This document shows, piece after piece, positions 45,375 to 55,700 of a stretch of 64,000 nt of DNA. Position 1 is the first letter of the stretch, and every line of letters begins with the position of its first letter. Source of the DNA: Aestuariibacter sp. GTDB lineage: Bacteria > Pseudomonadota > Gammaproteobacteria > Enterobacterales > Alteromonadaceae. The notes beneath the pieces were generated by a model. It saw nothing but the letters and a program-made list of their open reading frames with translations, searched no databases and was not told the DNA's origin. The position numbers and the translations under genes are program-made. The stretch lies in contig CP051238.1 in NCBI GenBank assembly GCA_017794925.1, positions 3,276,346-3,340,345 on the forward strand, given 5' to 3'.

Positions 45375-46118
45375 ATGAATGATTATCACGCACCCAAAGA
45401 CCTTCTTAATCAAAAAGTAATCCTCATTACGGGTGCTGGTGATGGAATAGGAAAACAGGCTGCGCTCACCTATGCTGCGCATGGGGCGACATGTATCTTA
45501 CTGGGCAAAACAATCAGTAAACTCGAAGCGGTCTACGATGAAATAGTCCGGAATAACGGCCCTGAACCAGCCATTGTGCCACTGGATTTGCAAGGCGCAA
45601 CACCAGAACACTATGCAGGCATGGCAGGCACGATTGGCGACCAGTTTGGCAAGCTGGATGGTGTCCTCTTTAATGCTGGTGCTTTAGGACACTTAAGTCG
45701 CTTCGCCGACATTTCGCCTGAAGAGTGGCAGAAAGTCATGCAGATTAATGTCAATAGCAGCGTCTATATGCTTCAGGCTCTGTTACCCGTTCTAGGTAAA
45801 GCAGAACAGGCTTCTGTTATCTTTACCAGCTCTTCCGTTGGCCGCAAAGGTCGCGCGTTCTGGGGAACCTATTCCGTGTCTAAGTTTGCCACCGAAGGTA
45901 TGATGGAAGTGTTGGCCGATGAATATAAAAACAGTCACATTCGTTTTAACTGTATAAATCCCGGCGCAACACGCACGGCGATGCGTGCCTCGGCGTTTCC
46001 AGCCGAACAACCAGAAACACTGAAAACACCTGCCGATATCATGCCTATCTACTTGTATTTAATGGGCAACGACAGTCTGGAAGTAAATGGTCAGTCTCTG
46101 GATTGCCAACCTAAGTAG
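45375..46118 (+). CDS. yciK: YciK-family short-chain dehydrogenase
   Basis: 247 residues. SDR fold with NAD(P)-binding TGAGDGIGKQAA, the NAG motif (LFNAGALG), catalytic Ser (TSSSVGRKG) and Tyr-x3-Lys in YSVSKFA. The segment GRAFWGTYSVSK and the length match YciK, a gammaproteobacterial SDR of unproven substrate. The upstream intergenic region is 346 bp. A shared terminator separates it from the convergent glnS. Confidence 0.88.
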   Translation: MNDYHAPKDLLNQKVILITGAGDGIGKQAALTYAAHGATCILLGKTISKLEAVYDEIVRNNGPEPAIVPLDLQGATPEHYAGMAGTIGDQFGKLDGVLFNAGALGHLSRFADISPEEWQKVMQINVNSSVYMLQALLPVLGKAEQASVIFTSSSVGRKGRAFWGTYSVSKFATEGMMEVLADEYKNSHIRFNCINPGATRTAMRASAFPAEQPETLKTPADIMPIYLYLMGNDSLEVNGQSLDCQPK

Positions 46119-46144
46119 TTCTAATGTGATTTTCTGTTAAAAAC

Positions 46145-46172
46145 AACAAAGCCACCTTTCGGTGGCTTTGTT
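46145..46172. terminator. terminator between yciK and glnS
   Basis: A 12-bp stem (AACAAAGCCACC and complement) with a TTTC loop; the minus-strand side has the better T tract (GTTTTTAA), favouring use by glnS. Confidence 0.8.
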
Positions 46173-46203
46173 AATTAGGCCAATGGCTTGTGCATTACAT
46201 GGC

Positions 46204-47871
46204 TTATTCGCCGATTTTCGCCCAGGTATCACGTAAGCCTACGGTTTGGTTAAACACTAACTGGGCGTCAGTGCTGTCTTTATCCAAACAAAAATACCCC
46301 GTACGCTCGAACTGCCATGCGCCTATCTCAGGCACGCGAGCAGCCAGACCAGGCTCAGCCCAACCTTGTTTTACCTGCAGGCTGTCCGGATTAATTGCGT
46401 CTACAAAGCTTTCTTCTGCAGCAGGGTTAGGTACATTGAACAAGCGGTCATACAGTCTGAACTGCGCAGCCTCACCCGTTGCAACATCCACCCAGTGGAT
46501 TACACCTTTTACCTTGCGGCCATCAGCCGGGTCCTTGCCAAGCGTCTCTGCATCATAGGTACAATATACCGTGGTTACGTTCCCCTGCTCGTCTTTCTCA
46601 ACACGATTGGCTTTCACCACATACGCATTGCGCAAGCGGACTTCTTTATCCAGCACAAGGCGTTTAAATTTCTTATTTGCAGATTCACGGAAGTCTTCAG
46701 CTTCAATCCAGACCTCACGACCAAAGCTCAACTCGCGGGTGCCCATCGATTCATCACTAGGATGATTCGGTGCGTTCAGAGTTTCCTGCTGACCTTCAGG
46801 ATAATTTTCGATAATCAGTTTTATCGGGTCCAGCACAGCCATAGCACGTGGGGCATTCACGTTTAAATCGTCGCGAATACACGCTTCCAGCATGCCCATT
46901 TCAACCATGTTATCCATCTTGGTTACGCCAATGCGCTTACAGAATTCGCGCACCGATGCCGGGGTGTAACCACGACGACGGAGTCCTGCAATGGTAGGCA
47001 TTCGCGGATCGTCCCAACCTGACACGTGCTTTTCTTCGACCAATTGAATTAATCGACGCTTACTCAGTACAGTGTATTCCAGGTTCAGACGTGAAAACTC
47101 ATACTGACGCGGTGTACACTCAATAGAAATGTGCTCAATCACCCAATCGTAAAGACGACGGTTATCCTGGAACTCGAGAGTACACAATGAATGGGTAATG
47201 CCTTCAATGGCGTCCGAAATACAATGCGTAAAGTCGTACATTGGATATACACACCACCTTTCACCTGTTTGGTGATGGTGGGCAAATTTAATGCGGTAAA
47301 TAACCGGATCACGCATACACATAAACGGCGATGCCATGTCGATTTTCGCACGAAGACAGCAATGCCCTTCCTGGTATTCACCGGCGGTCATTTTAGCAAA
47401 TTCAGCAACGTTAGTTTCGATACTCGTGTCGCGATAAGGGCTATTTTTACCCGGTTCGGTTAACGTACCGCGCATTTCGCGCATGGCTTCCTGAGTACTA
47501 AAGTCCACATACGCCAGGCCTTTTTCAATCAACTCAACGGCATAGCCATGTAAGCGGTCGAAGTAATCCGATGAATAGCGGGCATCACCGTCCCACTCAA
47601 AACCCAACCACTGAACGTCTTGCTGAATTGAGTTAACAAACTCAATGTCTTCTTTAGCCGGGTTAGTATCATCAAAACGCAGGTTGCACGTGCCCTGGTA
47701 ATCCTGAGCGATACCAAAATTCAGACAGATAGATTTTGCGTGACCAATATGAAGAAAACCGTTTGGTTCGGGCGGGAAGCGCGTTTTAACGGTTGAGTGA
47801 AGTCCACTCGCTAGGTCTTTATCGATGATTTGGCGGATAAAATTGGTCGGACGGTGTTCAGTCTCGGCCAT
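46204..47871 (-). CDS. glnS: glutaminyl-tRNA synthetase
   Basis: 555 residues, as in E. coli GlnS. Charges tRNA-Gln. Class I signatures: [15 protein letters not shown] (HIGH motif) near residue 35 and VLSKRRL (KMSKS equivalent) near 270, followed by the two-barrel anticodon-binding domain. The N-terminal segment [14 protein letters not shown] is conserved. The gene is single, divergent from the LacI-type regulator (273 bp gap, which holds both promoters) and convergent with yciK. Confidence 0.96.
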   Translation of the reverse strand: MAETEHRPTNFIRQIIDKDLASGLHSTVKTRFPPEPNGFLHIGHAKSICLNFGIAQDYQGTCNLRFDDTNPAKEDIEFVNSIQQDVQWLGFEWDGDARYSSDYFDRLHGYAVELIEKGLAYVDFSTQEAMREMRGTLTEPGKNSPYRDTSIETNVAEFAKMTAGEYQEGHCCLRAKIDMASPFMCMRDPVIYRIKFAHHHQTGERWCVYPMYDFTHCISDAIEGITHSLCTLEFQDNRRLYDWVIEHISIECTPRQYEFSRLNLEYTVLSKRRLIQLVEEKHVSGWDDPRMPTIAGLRRRGYTPASVREFCKRIGVTKMDNMVEMGMLEACIRDDLNVNAPRAMAVLDPIKLIIENYPEGQQETLNAPNHPSDESMGTRELSFGREVWIEAEDFRESANKKFKRLVLDKEVRLRNAYVVKANRVEKDEQGNVTTVYCTYDAETLGKDPADGRKVKGVIHWVDVATGEAAQFRLYDRLFNVPNPAAEESFVDAINPDSLQVKQGWAEPGLAARVPEIGAWQFERTGYFCLDKDSTDAQLVFNQTVGLRDTWAKIGE

Positions 47872-48144
47872 TCGCGATGCCCCTTATTTTATTATTTAAT
47901 GACTGTCGGTTACGTGATATCGCCCCCTGCAGGAAGCCGATGATAAGTATCACGCCGTATTTCATGAGTATATCATTGTCTTAGGGTCGCAAACCACGTT
48001 TATTATCGTCGGGACTGTGTGCTAACTTCCCATTGTTGTGAATTCATCTATACTGCGGCATATTGCCTTTATATGAAATTGTGTAGTCGCTGTTGTACAG
48101 AGTTAAACACAACTGTTTTCGTCAACAATAAATTACTCTAAAGC

Positions 48145-49176
48145 ATGAAAAACAAAGCCACCTCTTTTGATATCGCACATATGGCCGGCGTGTCGCAGTC
48201 TACTGTCTCCCGCGCCTTAAATGACAGCCCGCTGGTCAATATCGAGACCCGACGCAAAGTGCAGGAAATTGCGCAGCAGTTGAATTATAAGGTCGACAAG
48301 AACGCCAGTAACCTGCGAAGACAGCGAAGCAGTACCATTGCCTTGTTGCTATTTGAAGACCCAACGTCTGACGATTCAATGATTAACCCATTTTTTTTAT
48401 CCATGCTGGGCAGTATTACCAAGGCTTGTGCAAGTCGAGGTTATGATTTGCTTGTCTCATTTCAGAATTTGGACAGTGACTGGCATGCCGAATTTGAAGA
48501 CTCGCACAAAGCAGACGGCATTATTTTGCTGGGTTATGGAGACTACCGTTCTTACGAGGGAAAACTCACTCAACTCCAACAACAAGGTACCCATATTATG
48601 CGCTGGGGAGCGCCGGTTGCAGAATACCCGGGCATTTCCATTGGCTGCGATAACTTTCAGGGCGGAAAAGATGTCACCGAGCATGTGCTGTCTTTACGCG
48701 AAGGTCGATACGCGTTTATTGGCGACGTTGGAGACAAAGCGCCGGAATTCCAAGCGCGCTATGAAGGTTACCTGGACGCCATAAAAGTACACGGTCCAGG
48801 TGCTATCGCAAGTATACAAATTGATGCGATATCCGCTGAGTCTGCTGGTATTGAAGCCGCACAACGATTACTAGCAAGCAGTACTCCCCTGCCCGACGCT
48901 ATCGTCTGTGCTGCCGATATCATCGCAGTAGGCGTACTTAAAGCATTGAAAACAGCGGGCGTTAAGGTACCTGATGACATAGCTGTTGTGGGTTTCGACA
49001 ATATACAACTTTCAGCATTTACAACGCCAAGTCTTACCACGGTCCAACAAAACACCATTCAGGCCGGAGAAGCGTTAGTGGAAAATCTGTTACGCGCTAT
49101 TGATGGCGAAGCGACCACGGATTACCTCATGCCTGCTACGTTAATTGTCAGGCAGTCCTGTGGAAAGGAAATATAG
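48145..49176 (+). CDS. LacI-family transcriptional regulator, probably of maltodextrin genes
   Basis: 343 residues. N-terminal LacI helix-turn-helix (about 6-52; DIAHMAGVSQSTVSRALN) with hinge helix, and a periplasmic-binding-type sugar domain (65-340; VVGFDNIQLSAFTTPSLTTV). It faces a GH13 amylase and an MFS sugar transporter on the opposite strand, so control of maltose/maltodextrin use is inferred. A 14-bp CG-centred palindrome before the transporter gene (52468-52481) is the best operator candidate. Confidence 0.9.
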   Translation: MKNKATSFDIAHMAGVSQSTVSRALNDSPLVNIETRRKVQEIAQQLNYKVDKNASNLRRQRSSTIALLLFEDPTSDDSMINPFFLSMLGSITKACASRGYDLLVSFQNLDSDWHAEFEDSHKADGIILLGYGDYRSYEGKLTQLQQQGTHIMRWGAPVAEYPGISIGCDNFQGGKDVTEHVLSLREGRYAFIGDVGDKAPEFQARYEGYLDAIKVHGPGAIASIQIDAISAESAGIEAAQRLLASSTPLPDAIVCAADIIAVGVLKALKTAGVKVPDDIAVVGFDNIQLSAFTTPSLTTVQQNTIQAGEALVENLLRAIDGEATTDYLMPATLIVRQSCGKEI

Positions 49177-49182
49177 AAAAGA

Positions 49183-49207
49183 GAAAGCGGCAAAATCAGC
49201 CGCTTTC
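49183..49207. terminator. terminator between the LacI and GH13 genes
   Basis: GAAAGCGGC / GCCGCTTTC with a 7-base loop between the two convergent stops; the minus-strand side has TCTTTTCT. Confidence 0.65.
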
Positions 49208-49229
49208 CTGTTTAACATATCAGTATATT

Positions 49230-50906
49230 TTACTGACGGGCCATTTGGTCCAACAGCGCTTGCTCGAATGCCTTGGATTGCACAGGGCCGTTTTTCACAA
49301 ATACCCTGACCCCGTGTGCCGGCACAGTGGCTGATATGCCATTGTCTGTGGCGGTTATACCTGTATCCGTTACCAATTCCTGCCATTCTCCTGCATCGAC
49401 AAACTTAACCGCTCGCATTTCAATTGCAGTATCGCCTTTGTTTAACATCACGAGGGCTGTTTGTTGGGATTCATCATCCTGCACCACACGGAAAAAGATA
49501 GCTTCATGCCCGCTCATCTTCACTGTGTACTGCAATCCCCGCTGAAGCGCTGGTGACTGTTGGCGAACCGTGGCTATGCGGGATAAATTTTCTCGAATGG
49601 GGTGAGAACTGGCTTCACTTAACCTTTCCTGTCCAATAAAATTCCTGTTGCCCTGGTGTTCCGAGGTTCCCCGCATGTAACCGAATTCAGAGCCCTGATA
49701 CACAACGGGTATACCTCGAGCAGTGAACAACCAGTTATGCGCATCAATAAACCCCTCGTCACTGGCGTTCATTCTTGCCATATCGTGGTTATCGTAAAAC
49801 GTAGTGAGCTCGTACGGGTTATGGTATGGGCCATGTGTCAGATACAGGGTCTCTGATAAGGTTGCAAAATCACTATCTGCATTTTCAAACACCGATACCA
49901 TCGCTTTTTGCATCGGAAAATCGAGTACTGAAATACCACCGTTTTTAGGCTGGGTATGCTGGGCAATAAAGTTTGCGTCATATTGAAAGCTTTCACCAAA
50001 CATATAGAAGCCAGGATGCGCTTCGCGCACCCTATCCGACATTTCACGCCAGAACTGATGAGAAACATGTCGAATAGTATCAATTCTGAATGCATCAGCA
50101 CCTTGCTCAATCCAGTACAAGTAACTGTTTATCAGGTAATCCTGAACCGCCGGGTTATGTTCATCCAGGTTAGACAATTTGACCAAATCCGGGTACGGAT
50201 GAAAGAAACGATGCAATGGCTCATTCTCCGGATCGAGTGATTCCGGTGGCAAGTTCATGTGATCAGCCACCAGGTTGCCGTCTTTATCATAAATTTCCCC
50301 ATAGCCAGGCTGGTCCACCGGCATCGTCCAACTGGGCGTGCCATGATTAGCCACGATATCAAACACCACCTTAAAGCCGGCGTCATGCAATGCCGACGTA
50401 AAATCAGAAACCGACAAATCGTCACTGACTAAGTGTTCATCGGCTTCGTAAAAATTGGTTGCCCAGTAACCGTGATAGCCGGATTTACCGCCGTCTTTGA
50501 ACATACCACCGTAGGTGATCGGCTCATCACCGGTAAAGCCCTGATCAGGGTTATCCAATACCGGCGTGATCCAGATTGCCGAGAAACCCATTTCTTTTAT
50601 GTAATCGATATTCTGCAATATGCCTTTAAAGTCACCGCCCATATAACCCGCATTGGCAAACTTGCCGTCAGGTCCATGCAGACGCAAGGACCAACTTGGG
50701 TTTTCCCCACCTTGTTGTTCAAAGTTATTTTGTGGATCGCCATCGACAAAGCGATCAGTCATCACAAAATAGACCGACTCTTTGGTAAATGGCTCCTGCG
50801 TACCATAAATATCCGGTACCGTTGCTACTGAAGATGATGGCGTAGACTGACATCCGGCCAGGATGAGTGCGCTGGTCACAGCGCCCAGACTAAAAACGTT
50901 ACGCAT
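49230..50906 (-). CDS. GH13 alpha-amylase-type lipoprotein
   Basis: 558 residues. Lipobox LAGC (Cys19) anchors it, probably in the outer membrane. The GH13 (beta/alpha)8 domain has nucleophile Asp276 in ADAFRIDTIRH, acid/base Glu305 in MFGESF and transition-state Asp375 in FYDNHDMARMN; region I is VFDIVANHG. Sequence features (GYHGYWATNFYEADEHL) recall cyclodextrin/maltodextrin-acting amylases. It likely cuts external starch or maltodextrins for uptake. The 3' end of the upstream transporter gene overlaps its start by 8 bp, so the two are translationally coupled. Confidence 0.9.
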   Translation of the reverse strand: MRNVFSLGAVTSALILAGCQSTPSSSVATVPDIYGTQEPFTKESVYFVMTDRFVDGDPQNNFEQQGGENPSWSLRLHGPDGKFANAGYMGGDFKGILQNIDYIKEMGFSAIWITPVLDNPDQGFTGDEPITYGGMFKDGGKSGYHGYWATNFYEADEHLVSDDLSVSDFTSALHDAGFKVVFDIVANHGTPSWTMPVDQPGYGEIYDKDGNLVADHMNLPPESLDPENEPLHRFFHPYPDLVKLSNLDEHNPAVQDYLINSYLYWIEQGADAFRIDTIRHVSHQFWREMSDRVREAHPGFYMFGESFQYDANFIAQHTQPKNGGISVLDFPMQKAMVSVFENADSDFATLSETLYLTHGPYHNPYELTTFYDNHDMARMNASDEGFIDAHNWLFTARGIPVVYQGSEFGYMRGTSEHQGNRNFIGQERLSEASSHPIRENLSRIATVRQQSPALQRGLQYTVKMSGHEAIFFRVVQDDESQQTALVMLNKGDTAIEMRAVKFVDAGEWQELVTDTGITATDNGISATVPAHGVRVFVKNGPVQSKAFEQALLDQMARQ

Positions 50907-52386
50907 GTGCGGTACCCTCTTGTTTCACTGACGTCGACTCGTTAACGAAATATACAGCAATAGCGCCAGCCAGCATTGAGCCACCGGCAACCATAATGAT
51001 GTAGATCGCTTCATTCGCGAACACATTGCTAAGAATCCAGCCAGCACTCACGCCGGCAATAATTTGTGGCATGGCAACAGTATAGTTAAATATGCCCATG
51101 TAGACGCCTGTTTGCCGTGCTGGCAGGCTTCCGGCCAGCATCGCATAAGGCATTGCCAGGATAGCGGCCCAGGCAATACCCACACCAATCATAGGAATTA
51201 ACAGATTCACCGCGCCCATAGGCACCGTGACCTCGGTAATTAACAAATTCACGGTGACCTGGTTGAAATCCTGAAACAGCGAAAAGCTCAGGTACCCTAA
51301 ACCGCCCGCCGCCAGAGACAGGCTGTAGACTAATTTGCGGCCAAAGCGATCGGCCAATCGGGCTAAAACAATAGAAAACAGCGCAGCAAACACAGAGTAA
51401 CCGGCAAACAGGATCCCAACCCAGTCGCCCGCCGCCCCTTTTGCGCTGGCAATATGCTGAGGTACCATTTCAACCGTCGCAAGGTAGGCCGGGTCAAACC
51501 AGACTTTATCCACTGCCCAGATGTGCTGAGTAATAGCGGGGGTGGTATATACCCACATAATATATAACGAGAACCAGGAGAAAAACTGCACGACAGCCAA
51601 CTGCTTCATTGTACCCGGCATGTTGACCACCAAAGAAAAGAAATGCGTTAACCTTTCGGCCATCGGCTTCTTCTCACCTTGTGTCGCTTCTGCTTCCAAT
51701 CCTTTGTATCGCGCGTAATCTTCGGGCGCATATTCTTTGGTGCGGAATACCGTCCACAATACGGAGCCCAGTAATACCGTCGCTCCCAGGTAGAATGCCC
51801 ACACAACGGAAGGCGCGACCTCTCCTGCTTTGGAGGTATTTTCCAGTCCAATCACATTGGTGAGCACAAAGGGAAGAATGGAGCCAATAACCGCCCCGAT
51901 ATTAATAAGTAACGACTGTACTGAATAACCAACATTTCGCTGACCGTTCGGCACCATGTCAGAAACCAGAGAACGAAACGGCTGGAAGCAAACGTTAAAA
52001 CTCGCATCCATTAATGCCAGCATCATTGCGCCAAACAGCATAGGCGCCATAATGGCCACAAATAAAGGGGCATTTGGCATAAGTAACATACCAATAGCGG
52101 CTGCAATAGCACCAGCCAGTATGAACGGGCGTCGTCTGCCCAGGCGACCCCAGGTACGGTCTGACGCAGCGCCAACCCATGGTTGAACAATTAGCCCCAT
52201 TATTGGCGCTACCAACCAGTACAAGGATAACGAATGTAAATCCGCACCTAAATCCGACAAAATACGGCTGACATTAGCGTTTTGCAGCGCAAAGCCAAAT
52301 TGCACACCAAGAAAACCAAAACTTACATTCCATATTTGCCAGAAGGATAAATCCGGCTGTTGATGGTTCGATGTAGAACTGCTCAT
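50899..52386 (-). CDS. MFS sugar transporter (SLC45/MalT-like)
   Basis: 495 residues, twelve predicted membrane helices. The MFS A-motif appears as SDRTWGRLGRRRPFIL after helix 2 and is repeated as LADRFGRKLVYS in the second half. The sequence resembles SLC45-type sucrose/maltose:H+ symporters (MalT), and the neighbours (GH13 amylase, LacI regulator) point to maltose or maltodextrin import across the inner membrane. The start is placed at the ATG beginning MSSSTSNHQ; a GTG-like extension of three codons is less likely. A 14-bp palindrome lies 82 bp upstream. Confidence 0.87.
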   Translation of the reverse strand: MSSSTSNHQQPDLSFWQIWNVSFGFLGVQFGFALQNANVSRILSDLGADLHSLSLYWLVAPIMGLIVQPWVGAASDRTWGRLGRRRPFILAGAIAAAIGMLLMPNAPLFVAIMAPMLFGAMMLALMDASFNVCFQPFRSLVSDMVPNGQRNVGYSVQSLLINIGAVIGSILPFVLTNVIGLENTSKAGEVAPSVVWAFYLGATVLLGSVLWTVFRTKEYAPEDYARYKGLEAEATQGEKKPMAERLTHFFSLVVNMPGTMKQLAVVQFFSWFSLYIMWVYTTPAITQHIWAVDKVWFDPAYLATVEMVPQHIASAKGAAGDWVGILFAGYSVFAALFSIVLARLADRFGRKLVYSLSLAAGGLGYLSFSLFQDFNQVTVNLLITEVTVPMGAVNLLIPMIGVGIAWAAILAMPYAMLAGSLPARQTGVYMGIFNYTVAMPQIIAGVSAGWILSNVFANEAIYIIMVAGGSMLAGAIAVYFVNESTSVKQEGTAHA

Positions 52387-52706
52387 ATAGCACACTCTTA
52401 TTATTATCGGGCAACCGGCAGCGAGGATTGTACTTTTGCCGGCATGGGAATCCTGCCCAAACTGTTAAATTAACGTTAATTGTAGCCGACCATACTAGCT
52501 TTTGATTCCTTAATTACCAAGCAGGTGCATACGTATTCATATCCTTAGGCTTGGTCATTTGTTAACAGATTTATTGTTGTTAAATTCGTTATTTCTCTGA
52601 TTTTAAGCAATGAAAAACCAAATAGCGTGGGTCAACTGAAAATACGGTGTGTTATTTGCTTTAGTATCTTGTTGATTACTTAGCTATTAATCACTAAGGA
52701 CACAAT
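52387..52706. other. 320-bp divergent intergenic region with operator
   Basis: Lies between the sugar transporter (minus) and the Amt-GGDEF-EAL gene (plus) and must hold both promoters. It contains the palindrome at 52468-52481. A single GGTGCA (52524-52529) resembles half an NtrC site but has no partner. No RNA gene or repeat was seen. Confidence 0.5.
52468..52481. promoter_or_regulatory. 14-bp palindrome AATTAACGTTAATT, candidate LacI-family operator
   Basis: A perfect dyad with central CG, the symmetry LacI-family dimers bind, 82 bp before the sugar transporter start. The nearby LacI regulator (48145-49176) is the obvious candidate binder. Confidence 0.45.
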
Positions 52707-55700
52707 TTGGAAACAGGTTGGATACTCATTTCAGCAATACTGGTCTTCGTCATGCAGGCTGGCTTTCTATGTCTCGAGTCAGGAAAAATCCGCAGTAAGA
52801 ACAGCATAAACGTTGCGGCCAAAAATTTATCTGACTTTATTCTCTCTTCAATTCTGTTTTGGTGCGTCGGGTTCGGCATCATGTTCGGGGTATCTGATTC
52901 GGGCTATTTTGGCGCATCAGAGTTCTTTTTTGGTGCAGAGCACGCCCCTTGGCAGTTTAGTTTCTTCCTTTTTCAACTGATGTTTTGTGGCACGACTGCG
53001 ACATTAGTCTCAGGCGCAGTCGCCGAACGAATGTCATATTTTGGTTACATAATTGTTACCATTCTCTTGTGTTCGATTATTTACCCCTTTGTTGGTCATT
53101 GGACCTGGGCTTCACTTTACAATGCAGGAAATACAGGCTGGCTGGAAAGTCTTGGCTTCATTGATTTTGCAGGCTCAACGGTTGTTCATAGTACCGGCGG
53201 CTGGATGTCCCTCGCGGCTATCATGGTCATTGGTGCGCGAAAAGGTCGATTCGACAGCGAGACACCTTTCCCTGCAGGGAGTAACCTGCCACTGTCTGTG
53301 TTGGGTACGCTACTTATCTGGGTAGGTTGGTTTGGTTTCAATGGTGGCAGTACGCTCGCTTTAAATGATGAAGTCCCTCTCATCCTTGTCAATACCTGTA
53401 TAGCTGCAGCATTCGGCGGTCTTGCATCAAGTTCGATTTTCGCAGCAGAAAACCGCTACATGGATGTCAGCGCCATGCTAAATGGGGTGATTGCAGGCTT
53501 AGTTGCGATTACTGCCTGCGCGAATATCGTCTCCCCCGGACATGCCGCACTCATCGGCATTGGCGGTGGCATTGTCATGTTTGCTGGTGACCGTCTGTTA
53601 AAACGGCTGAAATTGGATGATGCCTTGTGCGTGGTGCCTGCGCACTTATTTGCAGGTATATGGGGTACGCTATCCGTTGCATTCTTTCATAAAGATATTC
53701 CTTTCCTTAGTGAAACCTTCTGGCACCAGCTTAGTGTGCAGGCTCTGGGTATTGCCGTAGTAGGATTGTATGTTTTTTGCCTTAGTTGGGCCCTGTTGCA
53801 ACTGATTAATCGCTTCATACGTCTCAGGGTTACCAGTGAACAGGAATACATCGGCATGAACATTACGGAACATCATGCTACTACGGAACTTGTCGACTTA
53901 CTCAATTCAATGGACAGTCAGGAAAAGTCAGGTGATTTTCATTCCCGCGTACCGGAAGAGCCTTTTACCGAAGTAGGACAAATTGCTCGAAAATACAACC
54001 GGGTGTTAGACAAGGTTCATGATGAAATGAGCCAGCGGGACCGGGCTCTGAATGATTTTAAAAGCAGTGAAAAACGCAAAAGTGCCATCTTAAACTCTTC
54101 AATGGACAGCATTGTCACCATTAATCTGGAAGGCGAAATCATAGAGTTTAACCCGGCTTCAGAGCGCACATTTGGGTGCCTGAGAGGTAAGATAGTAGGT
54201 AAAAACTTTGTTGATCTGTTTGTGTTAGCCAAAGATAAACTGGCAGTGCAAAAAAGCCTTGAAGGTAAATTTGTTACTTCAGATGGTCTGCTAATAAACC
54301 GAAGAAACACCATACTGTTAAAACGCTCCACCGGTGATGAATTCCCTTCTGAAATAACGATTACGGGCACTACGTTTGGCAGTAGTATCGCTAACGAGTT
54401 TACTCTGCATATTCGTGATGTGACCCGTCAACGACGTTTACAGGAAAAGTTAAAACAGCTGGCCTATAGCGATCCCTTGACCGGTTTATATAACCGTACC
54501 TATTTTATGGAAAAGCTGACCCAGGCACTAAAAGACATCAATCATACAAAGAACTGCATTGCGCTGTTTTTCCTCGATTTGGATCGCTTTAAAAAAATCA
54601 ACGATACACTGGGTCACCAAGCCGGTGACGAACTGTTGATGGAAGTCGCCAACAGACTGATGAACGTGACCCGGTCAGAAGACACTATCTGCCGCTGGGG
54701 TGGTGATGAATTCGTGATCATGATGAATAGTCGCCACGATGAAAGCTCAGTACTTACCAGTTCAACCAAAATATTACAGGTTATGCGCCAACCCGTCGTG
54801 TTAAGTGGCAGGGAGCTCACTATCCCAACCAGTATTGGGGTGACGCTGACTCACACTGACCTTGTCAGCCCTACTACGCTAATTCAGCAAGCCGACATAG
54901 CCATGTATTACGCAAAGAAAGCTGGCCGAGATAACTACAAGTTATTCGAACCTTATATGGCTGAACAGGAATCAGAACAGTTTGATTCGGAGCAAACCCT
55001 TAGCCAGGCTATTGCGGAGAAGAGCGCGTTCTCTATGCTTTATCAGCCCAGAGTGAATGCAGATAAAGAGATTGTTGGTTTTGAGGCTTTGGTCAGATTC
55101 ACCAACCCGTCAGGCCACTTTGTTCCCCCTAGTCAGTTTATTCCACTAGCCGAGGAATCAAACCTGATTGTGCCGCTGGAAGAGTTAATTTTTGAGATGG
55201 TCTTTGCTCAGTTGGCTCAATGGAAAAAAGCGTTTGCAGTGCTGCCCAGAGTCTCTATTAATCTATCTGGGAAACATTTACTGTCGGATGGTCTGCTCCC
55301 ATTTCTTAAAGCCGCCATGAAGCGCTATGGCGTTCAAGGAAACTGGTTCGAAATTGAGGTCACTGAAGGGGTATTTTTGGCAGACGTTGAGACCTGTATA
55401 GATGTATTGCAGCAATTGCACGCATTAGACATATGCATATCCATCGATGACTTTGGTACCGGTTATTCGTCGTTAAACTACCTGAAAACCTTACCAGTGG
55501 ATATTTTGAAAATCGATCGTTCTTTTGTGAACGAATGTGCGGAAAAAGAGGAAGACGCGACTATTTGCTCTACTATTATCACACTCGCTGATTCACTTGG
55601 ACTGTCAACGGTTGCAGAAGGTGTCGAAACTGCCGAGCAATTTGAGTTTTTACATACTCATGGATGCAGCGAGTTCCAGGGTTATCACTTCTACCGACCA

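Noticed and set aside
45127..45378. 83-codon + strand frame upstream of yciK, ending in an ATGA overlap with it
   Set aside because: No ribosome site, amino-acid make-up typical of AT-rich noncoding DNA, and it fills a divergent promoter region. The ATGA overlap alone is not enough to call a gene.
52524..52529. NtrC half-site GGTGCA before the Amt fusion gene
   Set aside because: No partner half-site at the right spacing and no sigma-54 -24/-12 element was found.
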